Shown here: positions 6,718 through 16,187 of the stretch, piece by piece
Numbering within the stretch: the stretch's first letter is position 1
Layout of the letters: each line of letters begins with the position of its first letter
DNA from: Aquitalea pelogenes
Lineage (GTDB): Bacteria > Pseudomonadota > Gammaproteobacteria > Burkholderiales > Chromobacteriaceae
NCBI RefSeq assembly: GCF_001515305.1
Contig: NZ_LNQV01000038.1
Span: 1 to 40,167 of the forward strand
Reading direction: 5' to 3'
DNA length: 40,167 bases
Notes under the pieces: generated by a model
Told to the model about the DNA's origin: nothing
What the model saw: the letters and a program-made list of their open reading frames with translations, nothing else
The model's database searches: none
Position numbers and translations under genes: made by a program

Positions 6718-8405
6718 ATGAAACAAGAGAAACGGGGAGTTGCCCGGCTGTTTGAGCACGGGCTTGGCGTGCTGAACCTGGAATGGATGATTCCATTGTT
6801 CAGCCTGTTCCTGATTGCCATGATCTGGAGCGCGGTGTTGTGGCAGGTGAATACCGACAAGGTACGCAGCCAGCTGGAAATGCAGTGCCAGAGCGAAAAC
6901 CTGGTCCGGGTGTTCGAGGAACACATTTCGCGCACCATCCGCGCGGTGGACCAGTCGGTACTTTTCCTGAAGTACGAGTACGAGTCCGAAGGCAACAAGA
7001 TGGACCTGCCGCACTACATCAAGCAGGGCATCATCCAGAGCCAGTTGTTTGTGCAGATTGCCATCATCGGCCCGGACGCATGCTGGAAATGTCCAGCGTG
7101 CCCAACTTCAAGCGGGTTGACCTGAGTGACCGGGAACACTTCAAGGTGCACATCGGCCAGGACAATGGCCAGCTGTTCATCAGCAAGCCGGTCAAGGGCC
7201 GTGCTTCCAAGAAATGGTCCTTGCAATTCACCCGCCGCATCAACAAGCCTGACGGCAGCTTTGGCGGCGTGGTGGTGGTATCGGTCGACCCGTTTTACTT
7301 CACCAGCTTCTACAAGGACCTCAACCTGGGCAAGACCGGGGTGGTGACCCTGGTAGGCCAGGACGGCATTGTCCGGGCCCGTACAAGTGCGGGCGGAGCG
7401 GGCATAGGCATGGACATCCACACCAGCGGGCTGTTCAGGCAATGGCCGGGCAAGGACCACGGCCAGTACCAGCAGTTAAGCAGCATCGACCAGATTCAGC
7501 GCACCGTAAGCTTCCGTGCGGTGGAAGGCTATCCTCTGGCCGTGCTGATGGGAGTGGGCGAAAACGAGGCCATGGCCGACTACTACGAACACCGCAATGC
7601 TTACTTCCTGGTGGCCAGTGTAGTCAGCCTGCTGATTTGTGTTGCCGGTTTCGTGATGTACCAGATGGCGGTACGGCTGAAAAACAGCAAGGCGCAAGCC
7701 GAATCGGCCAACCGCATGAAGTCGGAATTCCTGGCGCACATGTCGCACGAGTTGCGCACCCCGCTCAACGGCATTCTGGGCTGCTCGGAATTCCTCCAAG
7801 CCACCCTGAGTGACCCGGGGGATCTGGAAACCGCCAGCATGATCCACAAGAGCGGCCAGCATTTGCTGACGCTGGTGAACTCCATTCTGGACATGGCGCG
7901 CATCGAGGCCGGCCGCATGCCAATGGAAATGGTGGAGGTGGATCTGGCGCGGATGTTGCGTGACACGGTGGAGTTGTTCCGGCCCAAGGCGGAAGGCAAG
8001 GGTTTGCAGCTGGAATTTGACTACCAGCAGGCCGCTGGCTGCCCGGAACACTTCCGGCTGGATCAGACCAAACTGACGCAGGTAGTGAACAATCTGATGC
8101 ACAATGCAGTGAAGTTTACCGAACAAGGCAGCATACAGGTGACGGCCAAGGTGAGCGCCCACCAGTTGCAGCTGGCTATCCGCGATACCGGCTGCGGTAT
8201 TCCGGCAGACCAGCAACAACTGGTATTCGAGCAATTCCGTCAGGCAGAAGCCTTCCTCACCCGGGCGCAAAGCGGCTCCGGCCTGGGGCTGGCACTGGTG
8301 AAGGAGCTGGTGCGGCTGATGGAAGGCAAGGTCAGTTTCGAATCACAAGTCGGCGTGGGAACGGTGTTCCACGTCAGCATTCCGCTGGAAGGAAAACAAG
8401 CATGA
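6718..8405 (+). CDS. membrane sensor histidine kinase, reading frame broken by a 1-bp deletion
   Basis: ATG at 6718 follows GGGAGAGAG. A first membrane segment (about 20-40), a periplasmic Cache/PDC-like sensor region ('HISRTIRAVDQSVLFLKYEYE', later 'VDLSDREHFKVH', 'LFISKPVKGR', 'GGVVVVSVDP'), a second membrane segment (about 300-322), then HisKA ('FLAHMSHELRTPLNGIL', H344 after frame repair) and HATPase ('NNLMHNAVKFTEQG', 'DTGCGIP', 'SGSGLGLAL'). The frame breaks around 7075-7082: the first part runs to 7125 in one frame, while the remainder from '..MLEMSSVPNFKRVD' is in the next. Restoring one G (GACGGCATG for GACGCATG) joins them. The sensed ligand is unknown. It overlaps the next gene by 4 bp and probably phosphorylates that receiver. 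Confidence 0.85.
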
Positions 8406-8770
8406 GCAAGCTGGACACCATTCTTGTCGTTGATGATGACGAAATCAATCGCAAGGTGGCAGGCCTGTTTCTGCAACGCATGGGCTGGAAGACCGATCAG
8501 GCCGCCAGCGCCTTCGAAGCACTGGAACATCTGCAGCAGCACGATTACCACTGCGTGATGCTGGACATCAGCATGCCGGGCATGAGCGGCATCGAACTGT
8601 GCCGCCAACTGCGTCAGGAGCCGCGCTGGCAAAACCTGCACCTGATTGCCTACACCGCACACGCCATGAGCGACGAGCAACAAACCATTCTGCAAGCGGG
8701 CTTCAACGCCATTGTCACCAAGCCGCTGACTCGCGACAGCCTGGTGGCGGCGCTGGACAGCATCAAGTGA
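8402..8770 (+). CDS. single-domain response regulator (CheY-like receiver)
   Basis: 122 residues, just one receiver domain: acidic pocket D11-D13 ('LVVDDDE'), phosphoacceptor D55 ('MLDISMPGMSG'), a Thr at 'AYTAHAM' and the conserved Lys in 'IVTKPLTR'. The start overlaps the stop of the upstream kinase (ATGA), showing translational coupling. With no output domain it likely passes phosphate on to the HPt domain of the hybrid kinase that follows, or regulates by binding. This is inference from family behaviour and gene order. Confidence 0.9.
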   Translation: MSKLDTILVVDDDEINRKVAGLFLQRMGWKTDQAASAFEALEHLQQHDYHCVMLDISMPGMSGIELCRQLRQEPRWQNLHLIAYTAHAMSDEQQTILQAGFNAIVTKPLTRDSLVAALDSIK

Positions 8771-8845
8771 TGTTGTGCTGGCAAACACCCGCAGAATGAC
8801 CATGACAACCCTTGCCTGATAAACCCAGGTGGAGCACCGCTGGCC

Positions 8846-11620
8846 GTGCAAGAACAAAACAGACAGCCCGATACCACAACACGCGCCGAAACCAGCCCGG
8901 CACCTGCACCGGCGGCAGGTTTCGACTTTCAGCACGCCGCCTTGCAACAGCTGGAGCAACTGGGCGACCTGATACTTGCCTGCCGGCAGGACGGACAACT
9001 GCTGCACGCCAATCAAGCCTGGCTGGAAAGCCTGGGCTATTGCGCGTCGGAACTGGGCACGCTCAACATCTACCCTTTGCTGGCCGAGGATAGCCGGGCT
9101 GCATTCCGCACCCAGTGCCAACGCTTGCAAACAGGCCAGGCACCACAAGCCATTGCGCTGGTGATGCACGACCGCATGGGCCAGGCACTGTCGATGCAGG
9201 CCTGCTTTTTTCCCTTGCCCGGTCATGGTGTGCAGGTGGTGTTGCGCGATCTGACCGCACAAAAGAAACAAGCGCTGTGGCTGTCCACCCTGCTGGACAA
9301 TATGGACGATGGCATCATCGCCATGGACACAGACGGGCTGCTGACCTACATGAACCAGCAGGCCGAACGCATCTTGCACTGGCAGCTGGAAGAGCTGCAC
9401 GGCAAGAACGTGCATGAGCACATTCACCACCACCGTGCTGACGGTGCGCCACTGTCGGTGGAAGACTGCCCGATCTACGACGCAGTGCGCCAGAAGAGTA
9501 CGTATCACTCCAGCGATGAAGTGTTCTTCCGCAAGGATGGCAGCATGGTGGCGGTACGGGTGAGCAACACCCCGCTGCTGCTGGAAGGCCAGCTGGTGGG
9601 CAGTGTCACCACCTTTGCCGATGTCAGCGCCATGCGGCTGCGCGAACAGGAAATGCGACAGGCCACACTGGCGGCGGAGGCGGCGGCGCGCGCCAAGAGC
9701 GAATTCCTGGCCACCATGAGCCATGAAATCCGCACGCCGCTCAACGGGGTGATCGGCATGATAGACCTGCTGATGGACACCCCGCTGGATGCCGAGCAAT
9801 CCGACTTTGCCCGCACCATCAAGATGTCGGCCGACACCCTGCTGTCCATCATCAACGACATCCTGGACTTCTCCAAGATTGAAGCCGACGGGCTGGAAAT
9901 CGAAACCATCGATTTCTCCCTGCGCCAGCTGCTGGAAGGCACGGTGGACATTCTGGCCAACAAGGCACATGGCAAGGGCCTGACCCTGGCCAGCTTTGCC
10001 ACGCCGGAAGTACCGGACAGCCTGCAAGGCGACCCTACCCGCTTGCGCCAGATCCTGCTGAACCTGCTGTCCAATGCCATCAAGTTTACCGAACAGGGCA
10101 TGGTGCTGGTTTCCGCCACCGTCGAAGGCAGCGACGACAACAAGCAGCTGCGGCTGTGCGTCAAGGACACCGGCATCGGCCTGTCCGAACAGGCCAGAAG
10201 CCGCTTGTTCCTGCCCTTCTCCCAGGCCGACAGCTCCACCACGCGCAAATACGGCGGCACCGGCCTTGGACTGGCCATCTGCAAACGGCTGGCCGAGGCC
10301 ATGGGTGGCAGCATCGGGGTGGAAAGCACGCTGGGCCAAGGCTCGGAATTCTGGATCAGCATTCCGCTGCATGCCATCAAGGGGGACAGCTGCCTCTCGG
10401 CAGGCCCGCAGCTGGACCAGCATCTGGTGCTGCTGGCTGGCGACAATGCCTGTCAGCAATCCCTGTGGCATCACTATCTGGACAGCTGGGCCATACCGCA
10501 CCACTGCGCCGACAGCCTGGCAAGCCTGCTGGAAACCCTGCGCCGAATGGATGCAGCCGGTAGCAAGCCCGATGTGCTGCTACTGGTGGAACCCTTGCCG
10601 GATGCCACACTGGAGCAGGCAGCACAAACCCTGGCGGTGGAAGGCATCCCGCTGGTGGTCTGCCTGCAAGGACAAGACAACCAGCGCAAGACCAGCCTGG
10701 CCCAGCAAGGCATTGCCGTGCTGCACAAGCCGATGAAGCAATCTGCGCTGCTGGATGCACTGACCATTCAATGGGCACCTGGCACCATCCGCCTGCACAC
10801 CCCGGAAGTGAGCAACAGCCAGACCACGCAGACTGCCAGCGCGCAGCGCCATCACCATTTGCTGCTGGCCGAAGACAACCCGGTGAACCAGCGCGTGGCC
10901 GCCAGCATGCTGCACAAGCTGGGCTATGGCGTGGATGTAGTGAGCGACGGAAACGAAGCGCTGGCCGCAATAGCACAGCGGCATTATGATGCCATCCTGA
11001 TGGACTGCCAGATGCCGGGCATGGATGGCTACGCCGCCACGCGGCAACTGCGCCGTCAGGAAAGCGAGTCGGCACAAGGTGGGCACCTGCCGGTGATCGC
11101 CATGACCGCCAATGCCATGGAAGGCGATCGGGAACTGTGTCTGGCCGCCGGCATGGACGACTATCTGGCCAAGCCGATTGAATACGCCAGACTCAAGGCC
11201 CTGCTGGAACTCTGGCTGCCCCAACAGCCTGCCGCAGACAGCGCAACCGCCAGCGCAGCCAATACTCCGCGCGGCCAGGTGCAAGGCAGCCTGACCGTGC
11301 AGCGCCTGACCGAGTTTCTGGGCGACGACCCGGCAGGCATTGCCGAAATGCTGGATATCTTCCGTGACTCGCTGCAACGCTGGCGCGAACGCCTGCGGCT
11401 GGACATGCGTCATGGCGGACAGGGGCTGCGGCAACTGGCGCACGAGCTCAAGGGCAGTGCCGCCAATGTCGGGGCCGATGCCCTGGCCTCGCTAGCCGGT
11501 CAACTGCATGCCGCCGCGCTGGATGGCAAGCCGGATGCGATCCGGCACATTGCCGCACAGATTGAAACCGAAATGGAAGACCTGCTGGCCTTTATTGCCG
11601 CGTACGGAAAGGATGATTGA
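8846..11620 (+). CDS. PAS-PAS hybrid histidine kinase with degenerate receiver, receiver and HPt
   Basis: 924 residues from GTG 8846 (AGGTGGAG upstream, spacing slightly long). Order: two PAS domains (about 30-145 and 150-270), HisKA with H293 ('FLATMSHEIRTPLNGVIGM'), HATPase ('NLLSNAIKFTEQG', 'DTGIGLS', 'GGTGLGLAI'), a degenerate receiver (about 515-640, lacking the phosphoacceptor Asp: 'VLLLVEPLPDA'), a full receiver with D720 ('ILMDCQMPGMDGY') and a C-terminal HPt with H866 ('LAHELKGSAANVGA'). No membrane segment, so it is cytoplasmic. This is a complete His-Asp-His relay of BarA/GacS-like layout. Its stop overlaps the ATG of the HD-GYP gene (TGATG), whose receiver is the natural final target. 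Confidence 0.93.
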   Translation: MQEQNRQPDTTTRAETSPAPAPAAGFDFQHAALQQLEQLGDLILACRQDGQLLHANQAWLESLGYCASELGTLNIYPLLAEDSRAAFRTQCQRLQTGQAPQAIALVMHDRMGQALSMQACFFPLPGHGVQVVLRDLTAQKKQALWLSTLLDNMDDGIIAMDTDGLLTYMNQQAERILHWQLEELHGKNVHEHIHHHRADGAPLSVEDCPIYDAVRQKSTYHSSDEVFFRKDGSMVAVRVSNTPLLLEGQLVGSVTTFADVSAMRLREQEMRQATLAAEAAARAKSEFLATMSHEIRTPLNGVIGMIDLLMDTPLDAEQSDFARTIKMSADTLLSIINDILDFSKIEADGLEIETIDFSLRQLLEGTVDILANKAHGKGLTLASFATPEVPDSLQGDPTRLRQILLNLLSNAIKFTEQGMVLVSATVEGSDDNKQLRLCVKDTGIGLSEQARSRLFLPFSQADSSTTRKYGGTGLGLAICKRLAEAMGGSIGVESTLGQGSEFWISIPLHAIKGDSCLSAGPQLDQHLVLLAGDNACQQSLWHHYLDSWAIPHHCADSLASLLETLRRMDAAGSKPDVLLLVEPLPDATLEQAAQTLAVEGIPLVVCLQGQDNQRKTSLAQQGIAVLHKPMKQSALLDALTIQWAPGTIRLHTPEVSNSQTTQTASAQRHHHLLLAEDNPVNQRVAASMLHKLGYGVDVVSDGNEALAAIAQRHYDAILMDCQMPGMDGYAATRQLRRQESESAQGGHLPVIAMTANAMEGDRELCLAAGMDDYLAKPIEYARLKALLELWLPQQPAADSATASAANTPRGQVQGSLTVQRLTEFLGDDPAGIAEMLDIFRDSLQRWRERLRLDMRHGGQGLRQLAHELKGSAANVGADALASLAGQLHAAALDGKPDAIRHIAAQIETEMEDLLAFIAAYGKDD

Positions 11621-12705
11621 TGTCCCACGTCATCGTGGTGGACGACAACGACACCAACCTCTTGCTGCTACGCCATATCCTGCAACGGCTGGAAGGCGTC
11701 ACGGTGGACACCTTTGCCGACCCGCAACTGGCACTGGCCTGGTGTGCCGAGCAGGAACCGGACCTGGTTTTGCTGGACTACATGATGCCGGAGATGGACG
11801 GTCTGGAATTCATGCGCCGCTTCTTTGCCCTGCCGCAACGGCAGGATGTGCCGGTAGTCATGGTTACCGCCGATACCGAACGCGATGTACGCCACCTGGC
11901 CTTGCAACAGGGCGCGCGGGATTTCCTCACCAAACCGGTGGACAAGGTGGAGCTGACGGTACGCGTGCGCAACCTGCTGGCACTGCGCAAAAGCAGCCAG
12001 CAACTGGCCAACCGTGCGGCCTGGCTGATGGAAGAAGTCAAACTCGCCACGGCGGAAATCCGTGCCCGGGAGAAAGAAGCCATCCTGCGCCTGTCGCGCG
12101 CAGCGGAATACCGCGACCCGGAAACCGGCGCCCACCTGCTACGCATGTCGGCCTATACCCGGCTGATTGCCCGCCAGCTGGGCCTGCCCCAGTCCGAACA
12201 GGAAATGCTGCAGGAAGCCGCCCCCATGCACGATATCGGCAAGGTGGGCATTCCGGATGCCATCCTGCTAAAACCCGGCAGGCTGACCGAACCTGAAATG
12301 GCCATCATGCGCCAGCATCCGCTGTTCGGGCATGAAATTCTCAATGGCTCCGTCTCCCCCTTGCTACAATGCGCCGCCGTAGTGGCACTGAGCCATCACG
12401 AAAAATACGATGGCAGCGGCTATCCGCATGGCCTGTGCGGCGAGGACATTCCCTTATGGGGCCGTATCGTGGCGGTGGCGGATGTGTTTGACGCCCTCAC
12501 CTCCTCACGCCCCTACAAACCAGCCTGGCCACTGGAAAAAGCCAGGCACTACCTTGAAAGCAACAAGGGCAGTCACTTCGACCCGGCCTGTGTCGAAGCG
12601 CTGTTTGCCCTGTGGCCCGAAGTCATGAACATCCGCCAGCAATACGCCGACGAACAAGAGCTGTTCAGCATGCCGCAAACGCCACCCGGAGCGCCGTATG
12701 CTTGA
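11620..12705 (+). CDS. RpfG-type response regulator with HD-GYP c-di-GMP phosphodiesterase domain
   Basis: 361 residues. Receiver (1-120): 'IVVDDND', phosphoacceptor D53 ('VLLDYMMPEMDG'), 'FLTKPVDK'. A helical linker (125-155) leads into HD-GYP: 'HDIGKVGIPDAILLKPGRL' with the HD pair at 204-205, then 'HHEKYDGSGYPHGL' (the GYP motif) and 'RIVAVADVFDALTSSRPYK'. All metal ligands seem present, so it should hydrolyse c-di-GMP when phosphorylated. I start at ATG 11620, which overlaps the previous stop, not at the TTG one codon earlier. Its end overlaps the next gene by 8 bp. Confidence 0.93.
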   Translation: MSHVIVVDDNDTNLLLLRHILQRLEGVTVDTFADPQLALAWCAEQEPDLVLLDYMMPEMDGLEFMRRFFALPQRQDVPVVMVTADTERDVRHLALQQGARDFLTKPVDKVELTVRVRNLLALRKSSQQLANRAAWLMEEVKLATAEIRAREKEAILRLSRAAEYRDPETGAHLLRMSAYTRLIARQLGLPQSEQEMLQEAAPMHDIGKVGIPDAILLKPGRLTEPEMAIMRQHPLFGHEILNGSVSPLLQCAAVVALSHHEKYDGSGYPHGLCGEDIPLWGRIVAVADVFDALTSSRPYKPAWPLEKARHYLESNKGSHFDPACVEALFALWPEVMNIRQQYADEQELFSMPQTPPGAPYA

Positions 12706-14598
12706 GGCCAGCAAGTTCAACGAACTGAAAATCAGCGGCAATCTGCCCTCGCCCAAAGGCACGGTATTGAAAATCATGGAGCTGAGCGAGCACAACAATG
12801 TGCCGCTGCCCGAGCTGATTGCCGTGCTGAATACCGACCCGGTGATGATTGGCCGCCTGCTCAAGCTGGCCAACTCCGCCTCCTTCGTGCGCAGCCGCCC
12901 GGCGGTGGCGCTGACGCCGGATGTGCTGATGTCCATCGGCCTGAATGCGGTACGCCAGATTGCCCTCACCTTTGCCCTGGTGGCGGAACACCACCGTGGC
13001 GAATGCCAGCAATTCGACTACAACCTGCACTGGTCGCGTGCGCTGGCCTGTGGTGCCGCCATGCAGCTGTTGGGTCAGCAGTTGCGCATTGCGCCGCCAG
13101 GCGAGCTGTTTACCATCGGCATCCTGTCCTCCATTGGCCAGCTGGCCATGGCCACCTTGCATCCGGTCGAGTATGGCGCGCTGATCCAGGCGCAGGGCAA
13201 CCCTTATGCACGGGGCATGACACGCCAGGAAGAAAGCCGCTTCGGCTACCACCATCTGGACATTGCCGGCGCCCTGCTGCGCGACTGGGGCCTGCCGGCC
13301 ATGTTCTGCGATGCAGTACGCCAGCATGAAGACCTGCCGCCGGTGGATGTGGCGGAACACTCACGTGCGGCAGGCTGGCACTGTGCCTGCATCTGGCCAG
13401 CCGTCTGGCCGATGTCTGCCTGCTGGAAGGCCAGGCACGGGCACATGGCTATGAAGAACTGAAAAAGCAGGCCTGCCGGCTGGAAGTGGACCCGACGCAT
13501 TTCCCACGGCTGTGCGACGAGGTGGTGCAGGAATGGCGCGACTGGAGCGCCCAGCTGTCCATCAGCACGCCAAGGCAGGAGTCCTTCTCGCTGCTGGAAC
13601 GCCGCCAGCCTGCACCAGCTGAACCCGCAGGTGCGGAAGAAGAACTGCCACCGCTGCATATCCTGGTGGTGGAGGATGAAGCCAGCCAGCGCATGATGCT
13701 GCAGCGGCTGCTGCAGATCCTCGGCCATCAGGTGGATGTTGCCGCCAACGGTCAGGAAGCATTCGAGCTGGTGCAAAAACAGCCGCCACAACTGGTGATT
13801 ACCGACCTCGCCATGCCGGAAATGGATGGCATGGAGCTGATCCGCCGCCTGCGCGCCCTGCCAGACGGACGGCAGCTGTACATCATCGTGCTGACCATTC
13901 TGGATGACGAGGACAATCTGGCAGCCGTATTCAGCAGCGGCGCGGACGACTTCATCAGCAAGCCGATACCGCCGCGCATCCTGCAAGCGCGGCTCAAGGC
14001 CGGGCAGCGCATCATTCTGGAGCAGCAAAACCTGCGCCAGGAACAGGCCCGCCTGCGCCGTCATCTGGAAGAACTGTCCATCGATAACCGGCTGGCGCAG
14101 GAAGCCGCCCAGACCGATGGCCTCACCGGCCTGTACAACCGTCACTATGCCATGCGCTATCTGCCGCAAATCTGGGAAGAAGCGCGGCTGGCACAACAGC
14201 CGTTGTCGGCACTGATGCTGGATATCGACCACTTCAAGGTGGTGAACGATGAGCACGGCCACGATGTGGGCGATAACATCCTGCAGCAATTTGCCGGCAT
14301 CCTGCGGCTGTTCTGCCGTCGTACCGACATCATCTGCCGCTTTGGCGGTGAGGAATTCCTCATCATCCTGCCCGATACCCGACTGCCTACCGCCATCCAG
14401 GTGGCCGAGCGCATCCGCGCCACGCTGGCCAGCCGCAATCTGGTGACGGCCGGGCTGTCGCTGTCGCTGACGGTGAGCATCGGCGTGGCGGAAAACGAGG
14501 CACAGCACAAGTCGGTGGAAGCGCTGATCAAGAGTGCAGACCAGGCGCTGTACCGCGCCAAGCGCACCGGCCGCAACCGGGTGGAAGCGGCCCCCTGA
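12698..14598 (+). CDS. HDOD-receiver-GGDEF diguanylate cyclase, reading frame broken by a 1-bp deletion
   Basis: The first frame (12698-13462) encodes an HDOD domain ('LPSPKGTVLKIMELSEHNNV', 'PVMIGRLLKLANSASF', 'IGILSSIGQLAMA'). Near 13363-13375 the homology continues in the next frame ('RLALCLHLASRLADVCLLEGQ'), which leads without interruption into a receiver ('ILVVEDEASQRMM', 'VITDLAMPEMDGM', 'FISKPIPP') and a GGDEF domain ('DGLTGLYNRHY', 'DIDHFKVVNDEHGHDVGD', GGEEF). One restored base makes a single protein of about 633 residues. The GGEEF active site and the RxxD inhibitory site five residues before it (RRTD) are intact, so it should make c-di-GMP under product inhibition. It overlaps the HD-GYP gene by 8 bp; the pair act in opposite directions on c-di-GMP. 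Confidence 0.85.
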
Positions 14599-14616
14599 CA
14601 CCACGCGGTACATGAC

Positions 14617-14656
14617 AAGGGCCAGCTGCCGTCACGGCGCTGGCCCTTGTCCTTTT
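14617..14656 (+). terminator. intrinsic terminator after the signalling operon
   Basis: AAGGGCCAGC (14617-14626) pairs with GCTGGCCCTT (14639-14648), with an inner GCCG/CGGC stem, then GTCCTTTT. It ends the plus-strand operon and may also stop phhA transcripts, which converge from the right. Confidence 0.75.
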
Positions 14657-14680
14657 ATGGCTGGCAAAACCGGCAGCTGA

Positions 14681-15574
14681 TTACAGGTCGTCGGTGTCCG
14701 CCCAGCCTTCGCGATTACCACGCTGGAACACCTTGTCGTCCGGGGCGATGTCCCCGGCACCCAGTACCGGCTGTTGCAACAACTGCTGGTAGATGGGGGT
14801 GAAGTCCACCGCCGTGGCATCAAACAGCTGCTGGAAGCTGTCGATGACGAAATAGGTTTTCTGGAAGGTGTCGATGCGATAGCGGGTACGCATCAGCCGT
14901 TGCAGGTCGAAGCCGACCCGGTTGGGACTGGCGCTATCCAGGCAGTATTGCGACTCGGACTTGCTGGACACGATGCCGGCACCGTAAATGCGCATGCCCT
15001 GCGGCGTGTTGATCAGGCCGAACTCCACCGTGTACCAGTACAAGCGTGCCAGCACCGGCAGGAAGCCCAGGTGCTTGGCCTTCATGCCACCCTGGCCATA
15101 GGCTTGCAGGTAATCGGCAAATACCGGGTTCATCAGCAGCGGGACATGGCCGAACAGGTCATGAAACACGTCCGGCTCTTGCAGGTAGTCCAGCTGGTGT
15201 GGTTCGCGCAGCCACCAGGTCACCGGAAAGCGGCGGTTGGCCAGGTGCTCGAAAAACACATCATCCGGAATCAGCCCCGGCACCGCCACAATGCGCCAGC
15301 CGGTGGCTGCCAGCAGCTTCTGGTTGAGCACGGCGAAGTCCGGCACGCGGTCGGCGTCCACTTCCAGTTGCTGCAAGCCCTGCATGAACTCGTCACAGGC
15401 CCGGCCCGGCAGCATCGCGCATTGGCGCTGGTACAGCGTGGCCCAGGTGGCGTGGTCGGCCGCGCTGTAGCGCTCCAGCGGCTGCGGCAGGGTGTAATCG
15501 GCCGCATCGTGGGTCAGGCCCAGGTTTTTGCGGGTAGTAATGTCGGGAACGACAAAATCGCTGCGCTCGTTCAT
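14681..15574 (-). CDS. phhA: phenylalanine 4-monooxygenase
   Basis: 297 residues, an iron- and pterin-dependent hydroxylase converting L-phenylalanine to L-tyrosine in the cytoplasm. The non-haem iron triad is H138 and H143 ('VFHDLFGHVPLL') plus E184 ('YWYTVEFGL'), identical in position to the well-studied C. violaceum enzyme, which also has 297 residues. As in other bacterial forms there is no N-terminal regulatory ACT domain. I start at ATG 15574, in place of the longer open frame to 15682, because the length then matches the family exactly and the upstream part runs into the promoter region. A divergent Lrp/AsnC regulator lies 138 bp away and probably controls it. Confidence 0.96.
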   Translation of the reverse strand: MNERSDFVVPDITTRKNLGLTHDAADYTLPQPLERYSAADHATWATLYQRQCAMLPGRACDEFMQGLQQLEVDADRVPDFAVLNQKLLAATGWRIVAVPGLIPDDVFFEHLANRRFPVTWWLREPHQLDYLQEPDVFHDLFGHVPLLMNPVFADYLQAYGQGGMKAKHLGFLPVLARLYWYTVEFGLINTPQGMRIYGAGIVSSKSESQYCLDSASPNRVGFDLQRLMRTRYRIDTFQKTYFVIDSFQQLFDATAVDFTPIYQQLLQQPVLGAGDIAPDDKVFQRGNREGWADTDDL

Positions 15575-15651
15575 GGCGGCACATCCGGTAGGTGGGGATG
15601 TCTTCAGTGTAGAAGCCAGCGCCTGCGGCAGGTCCGCAAGTTTTGCCAATA

Positions 15652-15690
15652 ATGCATTTTTTTTGCATACTTCCCGCAGCAAACCGTCAA
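15652..15690. promoter_or_regulatory. candidate Lrp-type operator over the phhA promoter
   Basis: ATGCA (15652-15656), seven T, TGCAT (15664-15668) form a palindrome with an AT core, the general design of Lrp/AsnC sites. On the minus strand a TTGACG (15690-15685) lies about 16 bp before it and could be the phhA -35 element, with the palindrome over the -10 region. Confidence 0.4.
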
Positions 15691-15712
15691 TTTACGCAGG
15701 AAATCAGCAAAA

Positions 15713-16186
15713 ATGGAACTGGACCGCTTTGACTGGCAGATTCTGCAAGCCTTGCAGCAGGATGCACGAAGCACGCACCAGAAGCTGGCACAAGAGATTC
15801 CGCTGTCGGCATCGCAGATAGGACGCCGTCTGCAACGCATGGAAGAAAACGGGGTGGTACAGGGCTATCAAGTGAATATCCTGCCAGACCGGATAGGCCT
15901 GTCGGTGATGGCCTTTGCCCACGTCAGCCTGGAGCGGCACAACGAAAGCGCCTTGCGCGAATTTGCCCAGGCCATCCACGCGCTGCCGGAAGTGCTGGAG
16001 TGCTATGCCACCGCGGGTGAGGCCGATTACCTGCTGCGCATCGTGGTAGAGGACCTGCCCTCGCTGTCGCGCTTTGTGATGAACCGGCTGATGCAGCTGT
16101 CGCTGGTGCGCAGCGTGAAGTCCACCATTATCCTGGACGCCATCAAGCACACCAGCAAACTGCCACTGCCACACACGCGCAGCTGA
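15713..16186 (+). CDS. Lrp/AsnC family transcriptional regulator
   Basis: 157 residues. N-terminal HTH (1-55): 'LDRFDWQILQALQQDARSTHQKLAQEIPLSASQIGRRLQRMEENG' (abbreviated pattern), then the ligand-binding RAM domain (65-145) with 'VLECYATAGEADYLLRIVVEDL', the region whose Gly and Asp line the amino-acid pocket. AGGAA lies upstream of the ATG. Transcribed away from phhA, so it most likely senses an aromatic amino acid and regulates phhA; this is inferred from position only. It converges with the DUF808 gene, two bases away. Confidence 0.9.
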   Translation: MELDRFDWQILQALQQDARSTHQKLAQEIPLSASQIGRRLQRMEENGVVQGYQVNILPDRIGLSVMAFAHVSLERHNESALREFAQAIHALPEVLECYATAGEADYLLRIVVEDLPSLSRFVMNRLMQLSLVRSVKSTIILDAIKHTSKLPLPHTRS

Positions 16187-16187
16187 A

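Noticed and set aside
7060-7090. Programmed frameshift in the sensor kinase
   Set aside because: No slippery heptamer, no downstream structure evident, and the same kind of deletion occurs in unrelated genes in the window.
8240-10504. A 754-codon open frame on the minus strand
   Set aside because: Antisense to the sensor kinase, receiver and hybrid kinase genes; no recognisable domains and no ribosome site.
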